The notes below the pieces were generated by a model. That model had not been told where the DNA came from, did not search any database, and saw nothing but the letters and a program-made list of their open reading frames with translations. From NCBI RefSeq assembly GCF_030272615.1, contig NC_081408.1, positions 336,254,793-336,318,792 of the forward strand: DNA of 64,000 nt, written 5' to 3'. This document shows, one piece after another, positions 34,190 to 47,537 of this stretch (within the stretch, counting starts at the first letter, position 1; the number at the start of each line of letters is the position of its first letter). The translations under genes were made by a program, and so were the position numbers. The DNA comes from Cryptomeria japonica. Its lineage: Eukaryota; Streptophyta; Pinopsida; Cupressales; Cupressaceae.

Positions 34190-35668
34190 TGCAAACTTTT
34201 TTTTCAAATATTTGAATCTTTCCTTTCTTAAAGCTTTCATGAATGTGTCTACTAATTGATCTTTGGATCTATAGTACTCTAACTTGATTTCTCCATTTTT
34301 TACCAACACTCAAATAAAATGACATCTACAAACAATATGTTTGCTCCTTTTATGAAAGAAATGATTCTTTGATAGTGAAATTGCTAACTTATTATCGCAA
34401 TAGATTGATGTTGTCTCCTTTTGATCATGTGTTAAATCCATACAAAAATTTAACATCCATGCTACTTGACATGCTACTAATGTACCTATTATATATTATG
34501 TTTATGTGGATGAGATTGTCACCATAGATTGTTTCTTTGATGCCCATCCCACAATTGATTTACCAAAGTATAATACATATCCTGATGTACTCTTCCAATC
34601 ATCTACACTCGCAAAAACACTATCTATATATCAAATCAACTCAAAATAATTTATTGTGAAATACAATATCTCATAATCTATAGTCCTTGCAATATACTTC
34701 AATATTCTTTTTCCATCTTGCTAATGTGAAATCTTGGATGAGCCCATGATTCTATATATCGAACTCCATACATAATATCTAGTTTGGTTGTTGTGAGATA
34801 CATCAAATTTCCAACAAGTTTTCTAAATATAGATGCATCAATATAGGATGTTGTGTCTTCTTTGTTGAGTTTTGTACTTGTTTCTATAAGAGCATATTTT
34901 GGATTGTAATTTATCATTCTAAACCTCTTCAATACATCATTTGCATATTTACATTGACAAATAAAAATTCTTTTATTATTTTGTATGACTTCAATTCCAA
35001 GAAAAACTGTCATTAATTTCACAAATTCATCATCTTAAATTCCTTTTTTATAGTTGATTTAAACATGTCTACAGTCAAATTTCCAATAAATATCAAATCA
35101 TCAAAATATAAACAAAACTTTGTGTATAGTGTAAGTAAATTTGCTTCTTCTGTGAAATCCATTATTCACCATGTATGAGCTTATTCGACTATACTACATT
35201 CTAGGTTCTTTCTTAACTCCATGAATTACCCTTTACAACCTATATAGCTTGTCTTCATATTATTTTACCTCGTATCCTAGTGATTGTTGCACATAAACTT
35301 CTTCATATAGAAAACCATTCAAGAATGTTGATTTGCCATCCATTTAGTAGACCTTCCAATTGTTGTGAGATGCAATAGCTAATACCATTCTAACAATATC
35401 AAGTCTCACTATATGCGTAACTGTTTCATTATAAATCAATACCATATTGTTGTTCAAATCCATTAGCTACTAGCCTTACCTTATACTTTTCTGTGTATCT
35501 CCATTTTCATTAATATTAGTCTTGTAAATCATTTCACACCTATGCATTATTTTCCTTTAGGCAAATCTACTAGCTCTCATGTGTCAATATTTTCAATAGA
35601 TTCCATTTCTTCATTCATTACATTAACCAAATTTTATTCCTTAATAACATTCGCAAAGTATACAAATT
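34190..35668 (-). pseudogene. Copia fragment B, RT/RNase H end
   Basis: Minus-strand Copia pol remnant. It keeps the RT start (MNEEMESIEN...ELVDLPKGK, near 35560-35640) and the late RT/RNase H part (34699-35022: FLGIEVIQNNKRIFICQ, GNLMYLTTTKLDIMYG). It is closely related to Copia C at 38540-43375. Interrupted at 35669 by LINE copy 4; resumes at 37546. Confidence 0.7.
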
Positions 35669-37545
35669 TAACTTTAATGGAGAGAAGAGGCAAGAGTGTG
35701 AGGACGGGAAGCACTAGCATTTCTAGTGACTTTGCAGAGGCGGTAGACGATGGAGATGATGATGGCAAGGAGGCGTTGGCATTTTTATGCTTGTTTTTCT
35801 TCCCCATGTTGGTGTGCTTTGCGGGAGTGTGTATTTCCTATTGGGGTGTGCTACACGAGGGTTTTCTCTCCATTGGGTTTGAGCATTGTGTCGGGAGGAT
35901 GGAGGATGTGGCTTTCTTCATGGTGGAGTCTCCAATTTCTGTCTGTAGCATGCGGTGGATGGCAAGACCTATTGTCTCCTTGTGGGGTTCTACGTGTATT
36001 CTTTTGGATCGTGTGTGCCCCTGTTTGGGGTTTCCGACCATCTTGGTTATTTTTCCTTCTCTTTCTTTGGTGCCTTCCCTTGGAGGTTCTATGGGGTTTG
36101 ATGTTTTTGTTGGTGCTTCTTGGGGTTCTTCTGGTGTTTGGTGTCGTCTTTGCGCCTAGGATGAGCTCTTTGTTGTGTTGGGGGTTCTTTTATCCTCTTT
36201 TCTTTGGTCATTGTTCATATATGGTTTCATCCCTCTATGGTGGGGTTGTTTCATTTCTCTAGCTCTTTGGTTATGGAGGAGGGTCAGGCTGTGGTTTCCT
36301 TGTCACTTCTTCTGTTTTTCCTCAAGAGGTGGATGGAGTTCCTTTTGAGGTTGTGAGAGGTTTTATGGTTTTCACTATTAGAGAAGTTTTTGGTCTCTAG
36401 TTTTCTCTTCTTATGGTGGTTGTGTGTCTCATGACCTTCTCCACCTTGTGATTGTTTCTTTGGCTTTATTCCCCTACGGAGGTGGGGTTTTTGGTAGAGT
36501 ATTTTGACTTGGTGTTTGAAGTGTTTGTTGCTTGCCATTTCTTTAAGATTTTGGGAGCCTTTTTAAAACCCATCTCTCTTGCCATTCTATTTCTATCTTA
36601 GCATCTTTGATCTTCCTTGGTTCAGCCTATTGAGGCGGCCCTTTCTTCTATTGAGGTGGAGATGGTTTGTTCCGAGGATGACCTTCCTTCTATAGAGGTG
36701 GAGTTGGGTGTTGTGTTTGTTTTTAGGAGCTACTGGAGATTTTTGGTTGCTTAGTTGTGGAGTGGCAATTTGGCTAATAACAAGCTGAAGGATTGGGGAG
36801 CCTTTCAAAATCCTTTGATCTCATACTGTGTTTGTAAGAATATCTGCAAGAATTTGGTTGGTGTTGAAATCTATGTCATGTGCAGGCTCCTTTTTGTAAG
36901 GTTTCTAGTTAACGGAGTTAGTCAAAACCCTTATGGTTTGCCTTGCAGGTGATCCCTATATCTCTGATCTAGGCTAAGGGAGCCTTATTTAAACCTTTTT
37001 CTAGTTGTGGGAGCCTTATAAAATCCACTTTCATGGTTGGGGGAGCCTGGAAAAACCCCATGTATCTTATTTTTTCTAGGGATAGACTGGATGCTGAAAG
37101 TTTTCAAGGGCTTGGTTTGGCCAGTTCTTGTTTTTGGTTAGGTCCAGGTCTTTGTTGTGGCTTGGAGAAGTTGTGACAGGTTATGGGAACTTGTGAAAAC
37201 CCTTATTGTTGGTTGAGAGTGCCTAATATACCCTCGATCTATGTTTTCTTTCCGGTGTATGCTATTTGTTCTACCAACCTAATCTGTAATGTTGTAGTCC
37301 CAATGTTTGGTTAGTGTTTGGTGTGTGGTAGGTGTGGTATTTGTATGTTTCTATCTTTTGAAACCTTTGTTATGGGATCTGGATGCCCATAAGTCCAGAA
37401 GGTTTCAAGTCCTTTCTAAAATTTGTGGTTTGCTGCCAAGTAGTCCAGTTTATTTTTTGTGGGCATCTCTTTGATGTAAAGGGTTTTGGGGTCCCTTCAA
37501 AAATTGTTTTACCCTAATCAAAAGCATTCTCAAAGTATACAAGTT
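35648..37545 (+). mobile_element. LINE copy 4, heavily 5'-truncated, about 21-bp TSD
   Basis: Flanks 35648-35668 and 37525-37545 match at 19 of 21 positions (CAAAGTATACAA core), splitting Copia fragment B. The body begins with the last coding stretch (RGKSVRTGSTSISSDFAEAV) and a T/G-rich 3' region. It ends GGTTTTGGGGTCCCTTCAAAA and an A-rich tail, the same type of 3' end as LINE copies 1 and 3. The 36545-37230 part has at least six spaced GGGAGCCTT(T)nAAAACC-like units. Frames of 170-205 codons at 35542-36262 are 3'-UTR by-products, not membrane proteins. Confidence 0.72.
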
Positions 37546-37845
37546 CATGAGAAAATAAAGAAAAAATTGATTTCAAATCTATCCATCTTCTTGATCATAA
37601 ATTTCTTTCAAAATTTATTTTTCTTACTTCTGATTCTTGATCTTGATGATGCAAGTGTAGGATTAGAATCGTTACTTACTTGTGAATGAGGAGATGAATC
37701 CCTTGATGAATCACCTTGCTCAATATTTATTTCTAAATTTTCTCCTTGTGGAATTCTTGATGGAGTATCCTCTTGCATACTATATTTATCTCCTTGACTT
37801 CCTTGATCTTTTCCTTCTTAACTATGAGGTATTACTGCATCATGC
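37546..37845 (-). pseudogene. Copia fragment B, integrase-RT linker
   Basis: On the minus strand, a Ser/Asn/Gln-rich stretch with PSRIPQGEN resembles the variable linker between Copia integrase and RT. It joins the RT start at 35640 across LINE copy 4. Its left boundary with the next ORF is approximate. Confidence 0.5.
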
Positions 37846-38571
37846 ACCCCTTGCCATAGTCGAGATAGAATCATTGGCTATTAGTGCCAATGAAGTTTCC
37901 AATCAAATTAGAAAATGGGGAATCTATAGGGATCGATGCCATGCTTTTTATGCTAGTGGGTTGTCATATATTGAAGTGAAAAAAAAAACATCAGTAAAGC
38001 ACAAATATGTGCTCTTTTTATTAACCCCAAAATACGTGAGACATTATCTCTTAATTCAAAGAGGTTTCCTATACACTGGTGTAGCCATTTTCCAATGAAA
38101 AATACTTTTCGGGATAGGTGGTGGATGGTCTTTGACCAACCACCTTGTAATAATTTTGAGGTTCCATTATATTTTTTGAGGAAACAATATTGTGAGTTTA
38201 TCCTCAATGAGTGGTTGAACTATATTGATATGAGAGAGTTCCAGGGTAGAGGTGGAGGCTCTACCTAAGATAGACCTAGATCCTGGAGGGTACTAAACCC
38301 CGAAAGTCGCATCCCCCTAGCACCAAAACCTTTGGTCCATGCCATGATCCCAGTATCTCTAAAAGAGATGATGGAGCTAAAGACTCTTCAGGCAGCCACT
38401 GCATTGACCGATGTTATCATTCAGCATGGCAGACAGTTATCACACCCTCTTGGCCCCAACAATGATGCAGTAGTTGAGCCATCTAGCCTTGGTGAGCCCA
38501 TTCATCATGCATGTCCAAGTTGTTCAGGTAGATGCTCTGGGATGGATGTTGAGAATGGTGAAGATGAGTGA
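37846..38571 (+). pseudogene. Unrecognised ORF remnant
   Basis: Two adjoining open pieces read on the plus strand: one with SNQIRKWGIYRDRCHAFYASG, then a frame-shifted part with CEFILNEWLNYIDMREFQGR, then 38332-38571 with a Cys/Ser-rich end and an acidic tail GMDVENGEDE. The last codons overlap the truncated LTR of Copia C (from about 38540). I do not recognise the family. It may be part of another transposon ORF. Confidence 0.35.
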
Positions 38572-41500
38572 TAAACTAACTATCTTGCACCTAAACTTTT
38601 CATGTTGAGGAGGACATGCAAATTAATTTTTATTGATTTGCATATCAAGAAATTATTCTTCTAACATTCATCCTTAATTTCTTCCACTGACAATTTTAGC
38701 TTTGAAATTATTCCTAAATTTTCTCGTAAATATTGAAATTTTTCTATGCATAGTTCTTTAGTAAAAATATCAGCTAACTAATCTTGAGATCTACATAATT
38801 CAAGATGGATTTCTCCATTATTGATTAGTTCTCTGATGAAGTGATATCTCGTATCAATGTGCTTGGTCTTTTGGTGAAATATATGATTCTTTGATAGTGC
38901 AATTACTAATTTGTTGTCACAAAATACTGGTGTAGGATCCTCTTGTGCTTACAATAGATCCTTCAATATTTTCCTCATCTATATTCATGTTGTTGATGTG
39001 GCTGCTACATATTCAGCTTCAACTGATAAAAGTGTGACTATAGGTTACTTCTTTGATGCCCATGAGATTGCACCTGTACTACAATGAAAGATATATTCAG
39101 AAGTGATCTTCCTATCATCAATGTAACCTACAAAATCACTGTCAGTATAACCAATCAAATCATACTCATTAGTGTTGGAATATAAAATTCCATATCCCTT
39201 GGTTCCTACAACATATATCAATATCCTCTTTCTAACTTGTCAATGTGAGTCTTTTCGTGAATCCATAAATCTTGATATTAAACTAACACCATACATGATG
39301 TTTGGCCTTGTAGCTGTGAGATACATGAGACTTCCAACAAGCCTCTTAAACAAATTTGGATCAAAATTTGACCCCTTGTCCTCTTTGCTTAATTTTGTTC
39401 CTATTGCAGCTAGAGTTGGTGTTGGCTTAGAGTTCAACATATTAAAATTCCTCAATACATCCTTGGTATACTTAGATTGATAAATAAAAATTCCTTTATC
39501 AGATTGAACAACTTCAATGCCTAAGAAATATCTCATTAATTCCAAATCTATCATTTCAAATTCCTTCATCATTGCTGATTGAAAAGTGTCTACAGACAAA
39601 TTTCCTGTGAAAATCAAATCAACTACATATAAGAACACAATCAAAATCTAACCTTCTTTGTTAATCTTTGTGTATAGAGTGGGCTCATTACTACTTCTGC
39701 TAAAACCATTGGTTGTCATGTAGAAATCAATCCTGATATACCATGCTCTAGGTGCCTATTTGAGACCATAGAGCACCTTCTTCAATCTATAGACCTTGTC
39801 TTCATGTCCATGCACTTCATAACCTAATGGTTGTTTCACATACACTTCTTCTAGATAACCATTCAAAAATGTAGATTTAATATCCATTTGAAAAACTTTC
39901 CAATTATTTTTAGTAGTTATTTCTAAAACCATTCTAACTATATCAAGCCTAGAAATTAGTGCAAATGTTTCAATATAATGAATTCCATGTTGTTGTGCAT
40001 AACCATTTTCTACTAATCTAGCTTTATATTTATCAATGTCACATTCTACATTAAATTTGGATTTATAAACCCATTTGACACCAATGCAATCTTTACCTTC
40101 AGGTAGATCCACAAACTCCCAAGTCTGATTTCTTTCAATGGAATCAATTTCTTCATCCATGGCCTTGATCCAATTTTCCTCCTTAACTAATTCAAGACAC
40201 ATAAGATCACAAGAGAATAAAGAAAAATTTGAACTCAAATCCAAGCATTCTTCACCTTGTTCATATATCTCTTTCAATCTTCTCATTTTCTTACCTTTTG
40301 ATTTAGAAAATTTAGGAGTTGTCACATTACCTTATTTTGGAGTGGGATGCTCTGCATGTCTTGATGATTGACCTTGCACAAGATTTCTTGGTGGAATGCT
40401 TAGTCCTATTTGATGTGGCTGAACAAATAGTTGTTGTTCTTCTTCTTCATTATTTGGTATTGGTGCTCCAATTGTGACTGATCTATTAATATTTCAATCC
40501 CATGCTTCTTCCTCCTTAAATATGACATCCCTATTATTAATCATCTTCTTGGAAGCTGGGTTATATAATCTGTAAGCTTTTGACTACTCACTATAACCAA
40601 TAAAAATACATTTTTCACTCTTATCATCCATTTTTCTCCTTCTTTCAGCTGGAAATAAAACATATGCAACACATCCAAAGATTCTAAGATGAGATCGAAA
40701 ATGTTTCTTATCACTTCATGCTTCTTGAGGGATTATGTCTTTAACACTCTTCATGGGGCTTCTATTCAGAATGTATACGACACATGCTACTGCTTCAGCC
40801 CAAAAATCATTAGATAAATTTTTAGCTTTTAGCATACTCCTTGCCATCTCCATTATGGTTCTAGTTTTCCTCTCTTCTACACCGTTCTGTTGTGGTGTGC
40901 ACCTTGTTGTGAATTATTTCTTGATCCCCTGATCTCTGCAAAAATCCAAAAATTCATTAGAACTATATTCACCATCTCTATTAGATCGGATTACCTTGAT
41001 GAAGAGTCCACTTTATTTTTCTACCATTCATTTGAACTCCTTAAATTTATAGAAAGTGTCAGACTTCTCCTTCAAAAAATGTATCCAATTTTTCTTGTTG
41101 AAATCATCAATAAATGTCAAATAATATAGACTTTCTCCTAAATATGGGGTTTTCATTGGGCCACATATATCAGTGCAGACTAGCTCAAAGGTACTCTTGC
41201 TCTATTTGAACTTCCTATAGGAAATCTTTCTCTATGTTGTTTTGTCATTATACAACTTTCACAAGATTAAGTAGGTTGTATGATAGGTGGCAAACCTTTT
41301 ACCATATTCTTTCTTTGGAATAAGCTCAAGCCATCCAAATTAAGGTGTCTATACCTCAAATGCCAGAGCCATGTCTGGTCTAAAATTTTTGCATTAAAAT
41401 TAGCTTCCTCTATTGCATACTTTTGAAGGGGAAACATCTGGTTCCTGGTCATTTGAACCTTGGCAATCAACCCGTCATTAGGATTTCTATCCAAAATTAT

Positions 41501-43375
41501 GCAAACATCATTATTAAAGAGAACTTTGTATCCTTTTTCAATTAATTGACCAACACTCATTAGATTGTGTTTTAATCCATGCACATAATAAACATTAGGA
41601 ATAAACCTTTTTTCTCCATTTTTAGTCAACATAATTATTACACCTTTCCCCATTACAGATACTACAGTATCATTTTCCAATTTTATTTCAGATTTCACAT
41701 AATCATCCAAATTAGAAAATAGTTCTCTATTACCAGTCATGTGGCTACTACAACCACTATCTAAAAACCATACATCCTTAGATCTTTCTTGTGCCACATT
41801 GCATGTTATAAATAAACTGCCTGAATTATTATCAGATACATCTAAATATTTTTCTCTAGGTTTCTCAAATTTTTCTTGTTTCTTTCTACATTCATATGCA
41901 AAATGACCATATTTCTTACAATAATAGCATTGAATATTGGATTTATCAAACCTTTATAATTGTTCTTGAGATTTGTTTTACCTCATCCTCTATTATTGAA
42001 ACTACGATTGGACTCATTGATCCTTTCTCCTTGATCTGTATTCATCTATCCACCTCTGCCTCTTCCTCTTCCTCTGAAATTTGATCTTCATCTTCCTCTG
42101 CTTGATAAACCCTGTGCTATGAAAGCATTCTCAAAAGAGGTATTATTATTTCTATTCAATATTGATTCATGTTCCAATTTAAAGAATCCATTAACTCATC
42201 TACTGATAACTATGACAAATCTTTTGATTCTTCAATTGCTACAACTATAGTGTCAAATTTACTAGGCAAGCTCCTGAGAATTTTTTCTCACTTTTTGATC
42301 TCTTAATTCTTCTCCATTAGATATAATTTGATTCATAACATTCAATACTTTATTCATAAATTGGTCTACAAACTCAAATTTTTTCATTTGCAAATTTTTA
42401 AAATTTCTCCTAAGAGATTGTAATTTAGCCACTTTCACCTTTGTATTACGTTGATAAGATGTCTCTAGAATCTCCCATGCTTTCTTGGATCTCGTTGTTG
42501 TTTAAATATTAGGAAATATTGACTCATCCATTGCTTGTTGAATTAAAAATAGGGCTTTTGCATCCTTTTTTCTATTATCTCTAAGCTAATCTTCTTCCAC
42601 CTGTTGTAATCTTTGATAATCTGCTTCATCTTGTGGTTCTACAAAGCCTTTCTCTACCAAATCCCAAATATCTTTTGAGAAAAACAAATTCTTCATTATA
42701 ATTTCCCAAAACTCATCATTCTTACCAATCAAGATTGAAATTCGAGGCCGAATGTGAGAATTATTTGTTTCCGTGACTTGCTACAGCAATCTCCTTTCTC
42801 TCTCAGAAAAATGTTGCACTAAAAAAAATCTTAGATCTGCATAAACATTTAACCTTGTCTCTGATACCAAAATTGAAGGCAAAAATGAAAAACATAACAA
42901 AAAATAAAACTAAAAACAAACATTCTACAAAACAAAACTCATATTGCTATAGCAAATAGAAATATAATATTTTTATTAATCATGCTTCAAAATTGATTAC
43001 AATATCCTTAAATTTATAGAGAATTCATAATCCTTCTAGAATATCTAACTATCACATAACAAAATACATGAGGAAATAATTAAATGCAAACTAAATGCAA
43101 AATAACTTATTAGCACAGATGGTGGGCTTAACATGCAAAACTAATCACTGCATATCTTTTATGGTGTTGGACATTTAAACTAACTCTTCTAGCATGGCAT
43201 CCATGCATGGATAGAAGCCTAGCCATGATTTTATTACATACATAAAAAATAAACTATTTCATGTTGAGAATGGTGGAGATATGTGATAAACTATCTTGCA
43301 ACTAAACTTTTCATGTTGAGGAGGACATGCAAATCAGTTTTATCAGTTTGCATGTGGATAAATTATTCTTCTAAC
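38540..43375 (-). mobile_element. Copia element C, left LTR truncated
   Basis: The right (5') LTR is 42874-43375, next to a PBS reading TTGGTATCAGAGACAAGG on the minus strand (42855-42872). Only the last 127 bp or so of the left LTR remain (38540-38666), both ending ATTATTCTTCTAACA. A PPT-like GGAAGAAATTAAGGATGAAT on the minus strand adjoins the left LTR. The TSD cannot be tested because the left end is lost. The right flank is DUF4220 copy B. Confidence 0.8.
38690..42830 (-). pseudogene. Copia C gag-pol polyprotein remnant
   Basis: Domains on the minus strand: gag (42100-42830, with KAWEILETSYQ and LRRNFKNLQMK); zinc knuckle CYYCKKYGHFAYEC near 41900-41930; protease with intact DSGCSSHMTG (41267-41797); integrase (poorly kept, 40700-41260); RT (39756-40325 with FQMDIKSTFLNGYLEEVYV, and 39240-39644 with FLGIEVVQSDKGIFIYQ); and decayed RNase H at 38690-39240. 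Several stops. Same family as Copia fragment B. Confidence 0.82.
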
Positions 43376-43611
43376 AACTATGTCATTATGGGGGAGGATG
43401 AACTATAGAGAATGATAGAAGAGGTAAAGCACTTCCCCGAAAGGAGGGCAGATGAAAAAAGAGTCGCTATTTAAAAAAATAGTAATTATTGAGGATGTTA
43501 AGAGGGCTAATACTAGAGATAGAGGATATAATCTTTGTGTTTCCCATGTGTTATTCAAAATGTATAAGCAGAGATTTGGAAGTTTCTATTCTATTGAAAG
43601 GGGTTCAAAGG
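43376..43611 (+). pseudogene. DUF4220 copy B, part 1
   Basis: Decayed middle part of a second DUF4220 gene. The frame from 43452 (ends FGSFYSIERGSK) stops at the TSD of the next insertion. Without the insertion the reading continues into ...SKEARAFWVNLSGGEAF at 44946, which is why the call is made. Confidence 0.6.
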
Positions 43612-44945
43612 TGTTAGTGCATGCAACAATTTGGTGCCCGTGATTTACGGGAAACTTGTGTTCCACCGTAATTGGCACTCATGCATTCCTAGATTTGCAT
43701 TAGCTAACCATGGAGTGAATTGTTAAACTCTACATCTTCTTCATAGTTTTAGTTTAACTCTTCATGCATATCCTCTAGTTTATGATTCCATCATAATTTC
43801 AGTTCTTTTGGTGGTTCATTCTTTGTATAAAATCATTCTTTCAGCATATTGTAAAATACACAATGAATTAATATAATTTCATTCTTGCAGCTCTATTTTT
43901 CTTCTTTGTTTTTTCTACAAGTTTGTCTTCTTTTTCCAGCTAGATTTGTATTCTGCTATGTAGAAAATTTAACATGGTATCAAAGCCTAAGAGCTAGGAG
44001 GAAAGACAAATTATTTGCAGGCAAATTTATGAAGAATTGAAGCTAACGTAAACCTTTGTTCACGGGCCTTGCCTTCATCTTCTCCTTTGTGACACATCAT
44101 TTTAGTGGACCTATCTTGTTTCTCCTTTTTCATATTATATGGGAGATTTTATACTGTTAGTGCTAATGCTTCTTGGTTTTGTTTCAAGTTTAATCAGTTC
44201 ACGATTAGCACCTGTATTTTCGACTAGCAACTTCTTCTTGCATGGTTGAGTAGTGTCATTGGGGTCACTCATGCAGATTCATGTGCCACGAGCATCTTTG
44301 AATGTTAGATGTTTTGCCTTTGTTTGCCATCTGGTTATTGTTCGAGTAGTGTCACTGAGGGAAATCATGTAGCTTATTGATCTTGATCATCATCTTGGCT
44401 TGTGAGGAGGTTCTTCATTCAGCACTCTCATGGTCATCATTTGACAATTGTCCACACTGTTCTTGTATCACAAAGGATATTCTTCTACACTTAATATAGT
44501 TGCATCTCTTGTAATTTTGAGGGGGTTGTTTATTCCCACTGGGTTTTCCCTCTTTCCTCTTTCCTTTCATTACATTTATCTCTCCTTAATTAGAATTAAG
44601 GGGGGGTGTTAGTGCATGCAACAGTTTGGTGCTCATGATTTACACAAAACTTGTGTTCCACTATAACCGGCACTCATGCATTGCTAGATTTCTGTCAGCT
44701 AACAAAAGAGCGCATTGTTAAACTCTACATCTTCCTCATAATTTCAGTTTAACTCTTCATGCATAACCTCTAGTTTATGGTTCCATCATAATTTTAGTTC
44801 TTTTGGTGGTTCATTCTTTGTATAAAATCATTCTTTCAGTATATTGTAAAACACATAATGAATTAATATAATTTCATTCTTGCAGCTCTGTTTTTCTTCT
44901 CTATTTTGTCTACAAGTTTGTCTTCTTTTTCCAGCTAATTTAACA
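43612..44945 (+). mobile_element. Short non-autonomous LTR element, TSD AAAGG
   Basis: LTRs 43612-43974 and 44607-44945 start TGTTAGTGCATGCAAC and end TTTAACA. PBS TGGTATCAAAGCC at 43975; PPT ATTAAGGGGGG before the right LTR. Perfect 5-bp TSD AAAGG at 43607-43611 and 44946-44950. The 632-bp interior codes for nothing. Its interior shares segments such as AGTGTCATT...CACTCATGCAGATT with the element at 11761-14015. Confidence 0.92.
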
Positions 44946-45777
44946 AAAGGAGGCCAGAGCTTTTTGGGTTAACCTTAGTGGAGGAGAGGCATTTAGAAAT
45001 GTAGAGATGGAGTTAAAATTCATGTACGATGCAGTCTTCTCCAGGTACAACAATACATGGTTCCCTAAGTGGGGGATGATACAAAAATTTCTCAATATCA
45101 TTCTCATTGGAGCAATCGAGTGTCTAATTTTAAGAGAAAGAGAATATAGACAAGCACTATGGATAGTGACATACGTTGTGATTTCAGCAACACTTGTGGT
45201 TGAGGTCTTTCTATTATGGTAATTTATAGTGTCTAACTAGACCAGGTCCATCTAATTTATGCTTATGTTGTGGAATATAGGTGTTGAGAAAGCCATATCA
45301 TTGGGTGGTGCAAATTGAAGGTGATAAAGATTGATATGAGTGTGCTAGGTACGTTTGGTAATTTTATTGGAGAAAACAAATATTGAAGCAATTAAATTTT
45401 GCAACATTGTCTGATGGAGACTTGGCTTAATAGGTGTCCTCTAATGTGCAAGATGGCTAGACTTTTACCAAAGCCAAACAATTTTATTGTAAGTTGGTAC
45501 ATCAAATTAAGGCATACCCATTGAGGAGCATGTTGAAGATGGTCTCAAAGGCTTCATCTTTTAAATCCTCAAAGATGTATATTATGAAGAGTGCAAACAA
45601 AATATTTACAACTTTGAGAAGAATCTATTTCGAGGAGAACCTGAAATCCTAAATATCTTCAAGTTGCATGGCAATTTGGAGGAGTTTATTTTGATGTGGC
45701 ATATAGTTACCACTTTATGTGACTCGCAAAGAGAATCACATAAATAAATTGATAAATAATTGTCCTAAAAGATTGAG
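44946..45777 (+). pseudogene. DUF4220 copy B, part 2
   Basis: Contains the family signature MELKFMYDAVFSRY (45007), two hydrophobic stretches to EVFLLW (45222), then a frameshift and stops through the SDWT-equivalent and DUF594 start. YEECKQNIYNFEKNLF and EFILMWHIVTTLCD lie near 45590-45730. Compared with copy A at 32285 it has lost one base. Ends where the outer LTR element inserted. Confidence 0.7.
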
Positions 45778-47537
45778 TCTAAAGGAAATAAATATCTCTA
45801 ATACCAAATAAAGAATTAAAAATGATAGTTTAATAAAGAAAAATTGCTACATAGCAATAAACACACAGAAATTGCTACTCAATAGCTAATAAAACTTTAT
45901 ATTCATTCAATAAATTACAAATCCTCATGATCATGAGATCAAGGATCAACTGACTGTAGAGATCAAAGACAAAATAAAACATTACAATCTCCCTATTTAT
46001 ATAGAGGTCTTTAGCACATGCATATTTATGCACAACTATAGTTAGCCTTTTTATGCAAATTATATTTTTAGAAAAGCATATCCTTAATTGTAGTTCTTCC
46101 CATGCAAGTGGGAGAAATTAATAAAATTCTATTTTTATCTTATGCAATATATTTCTATTCAAACTACAATTGATCACATGTATGTGGAAAAACTAGCATG
46201 CCAACATTATCCCTCTTAATTTTAACCACTACTGGATTGTTTCAACACAAATTTTGATATTATCTTCTAACTTTAACAAGATTTTCTCCTACCATGATCA
46301 ATCAGGTGGTGATCTCTATTTGGACTATAAATTCTTGACTTTTAACTCCTTCAAGCCTTTTCTAAGACCTTGATTTGGATTCCTCACAAATTGATGGCTT
46401 CACCTATTTGATAGGTGGTTTCAAACTTTACTCTTCTCAACATAAACAAGATATTTTCATACCTCACCAAACTCTCCTTGTTTGTTTGGGTTGCAAATTG
46501 TATGGTTACACCTTCTTTTCAAACATGATGTTATTGAAAACCTCAATTCCTTCTTTGGTTGACATGCAAATGCCAGTTTGACTTCACTCTCCTCTTTGGA
46601 GGGTGAGTTTCACCTTTGGATGGTGGCTTTTTCATTGACAATGGGATTTACTTCATTAACTAAAAATACTTTGCCCATGTAACTTGGATAGTTTCTCGTA
46701 CTAAAAAAATTAACATGCAAATCATCCTTATTTTATCTACAATCTTCCTACTGTGAGATTCTGTGAGAAGCGAGAACCAAGCCAAGATCTGATGTCGGTC
46801 ATAGATCACATGCAACTCCTCATGCAATGGATGATCAAAGATCAAAATAGTTGAATGAAAATAATTTCTATATGAGAGAGAAATAGAGGCAAATAAGAGA
46901 ATTTGGAGAAGACTCTCACCAAGCTATCACTTCACTAGTGAAGGTGAGAGTATAGTGCTTATTATATAGAAAAATATAAGCATATACATCCAACAGGTGC
47001 ATTAACTCCTATTCCCCATAAAAAGTGGGAGGTTTTACCTTCTTGGTAAATGCCAAAACATGTGGCATAACCTCCTTACATGAAGACAAAAAAGGAGTTG
47101 AGAAAGTTGGCACATAAGGCCAAAAGAGGGTGTGAAACCCAACTACCCCATAACCCACTTAGGAAATGACAAAATAGTGGTTATGAGAGGTGGCACAACA
47201 AGCCAAAAGAGGGTGTGTAACTCAACTACCCATGTGAGGTGGAGAGTTACACATGTAGTTGAAGTATTTCACCACGTGTCCTCATATAAACCACTCCTAT
47301 TAACCTAAGCAAGTTTAAATAATATATGTGTAGGAAAAATAAATACCCACTAACATAAGGAAAATAAAAAACTTACACTAACACCCCCCCTTAAGTGTAG
47401 CTTAGGTGGGTGAAAATATGGGTCCCAGCAAATGCAACCATGTTAGGTACCCATGTACATAGATAGCCCCCCCAAAAGAAGAAGCCCCCCATAAGAGGAA
47501 TAGCCCCCCCCTAAATAAGGAGAGAAAGAAAGAAGGA

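Noticed and set aside
35542-36262. Two overlapping hydrophobic ORFs as membrane proteins
   Set aside because: They start outside or at the edge of LINE copy 4 and cross its T/G-rich 3' region; hydrophobicity comes from base composition.
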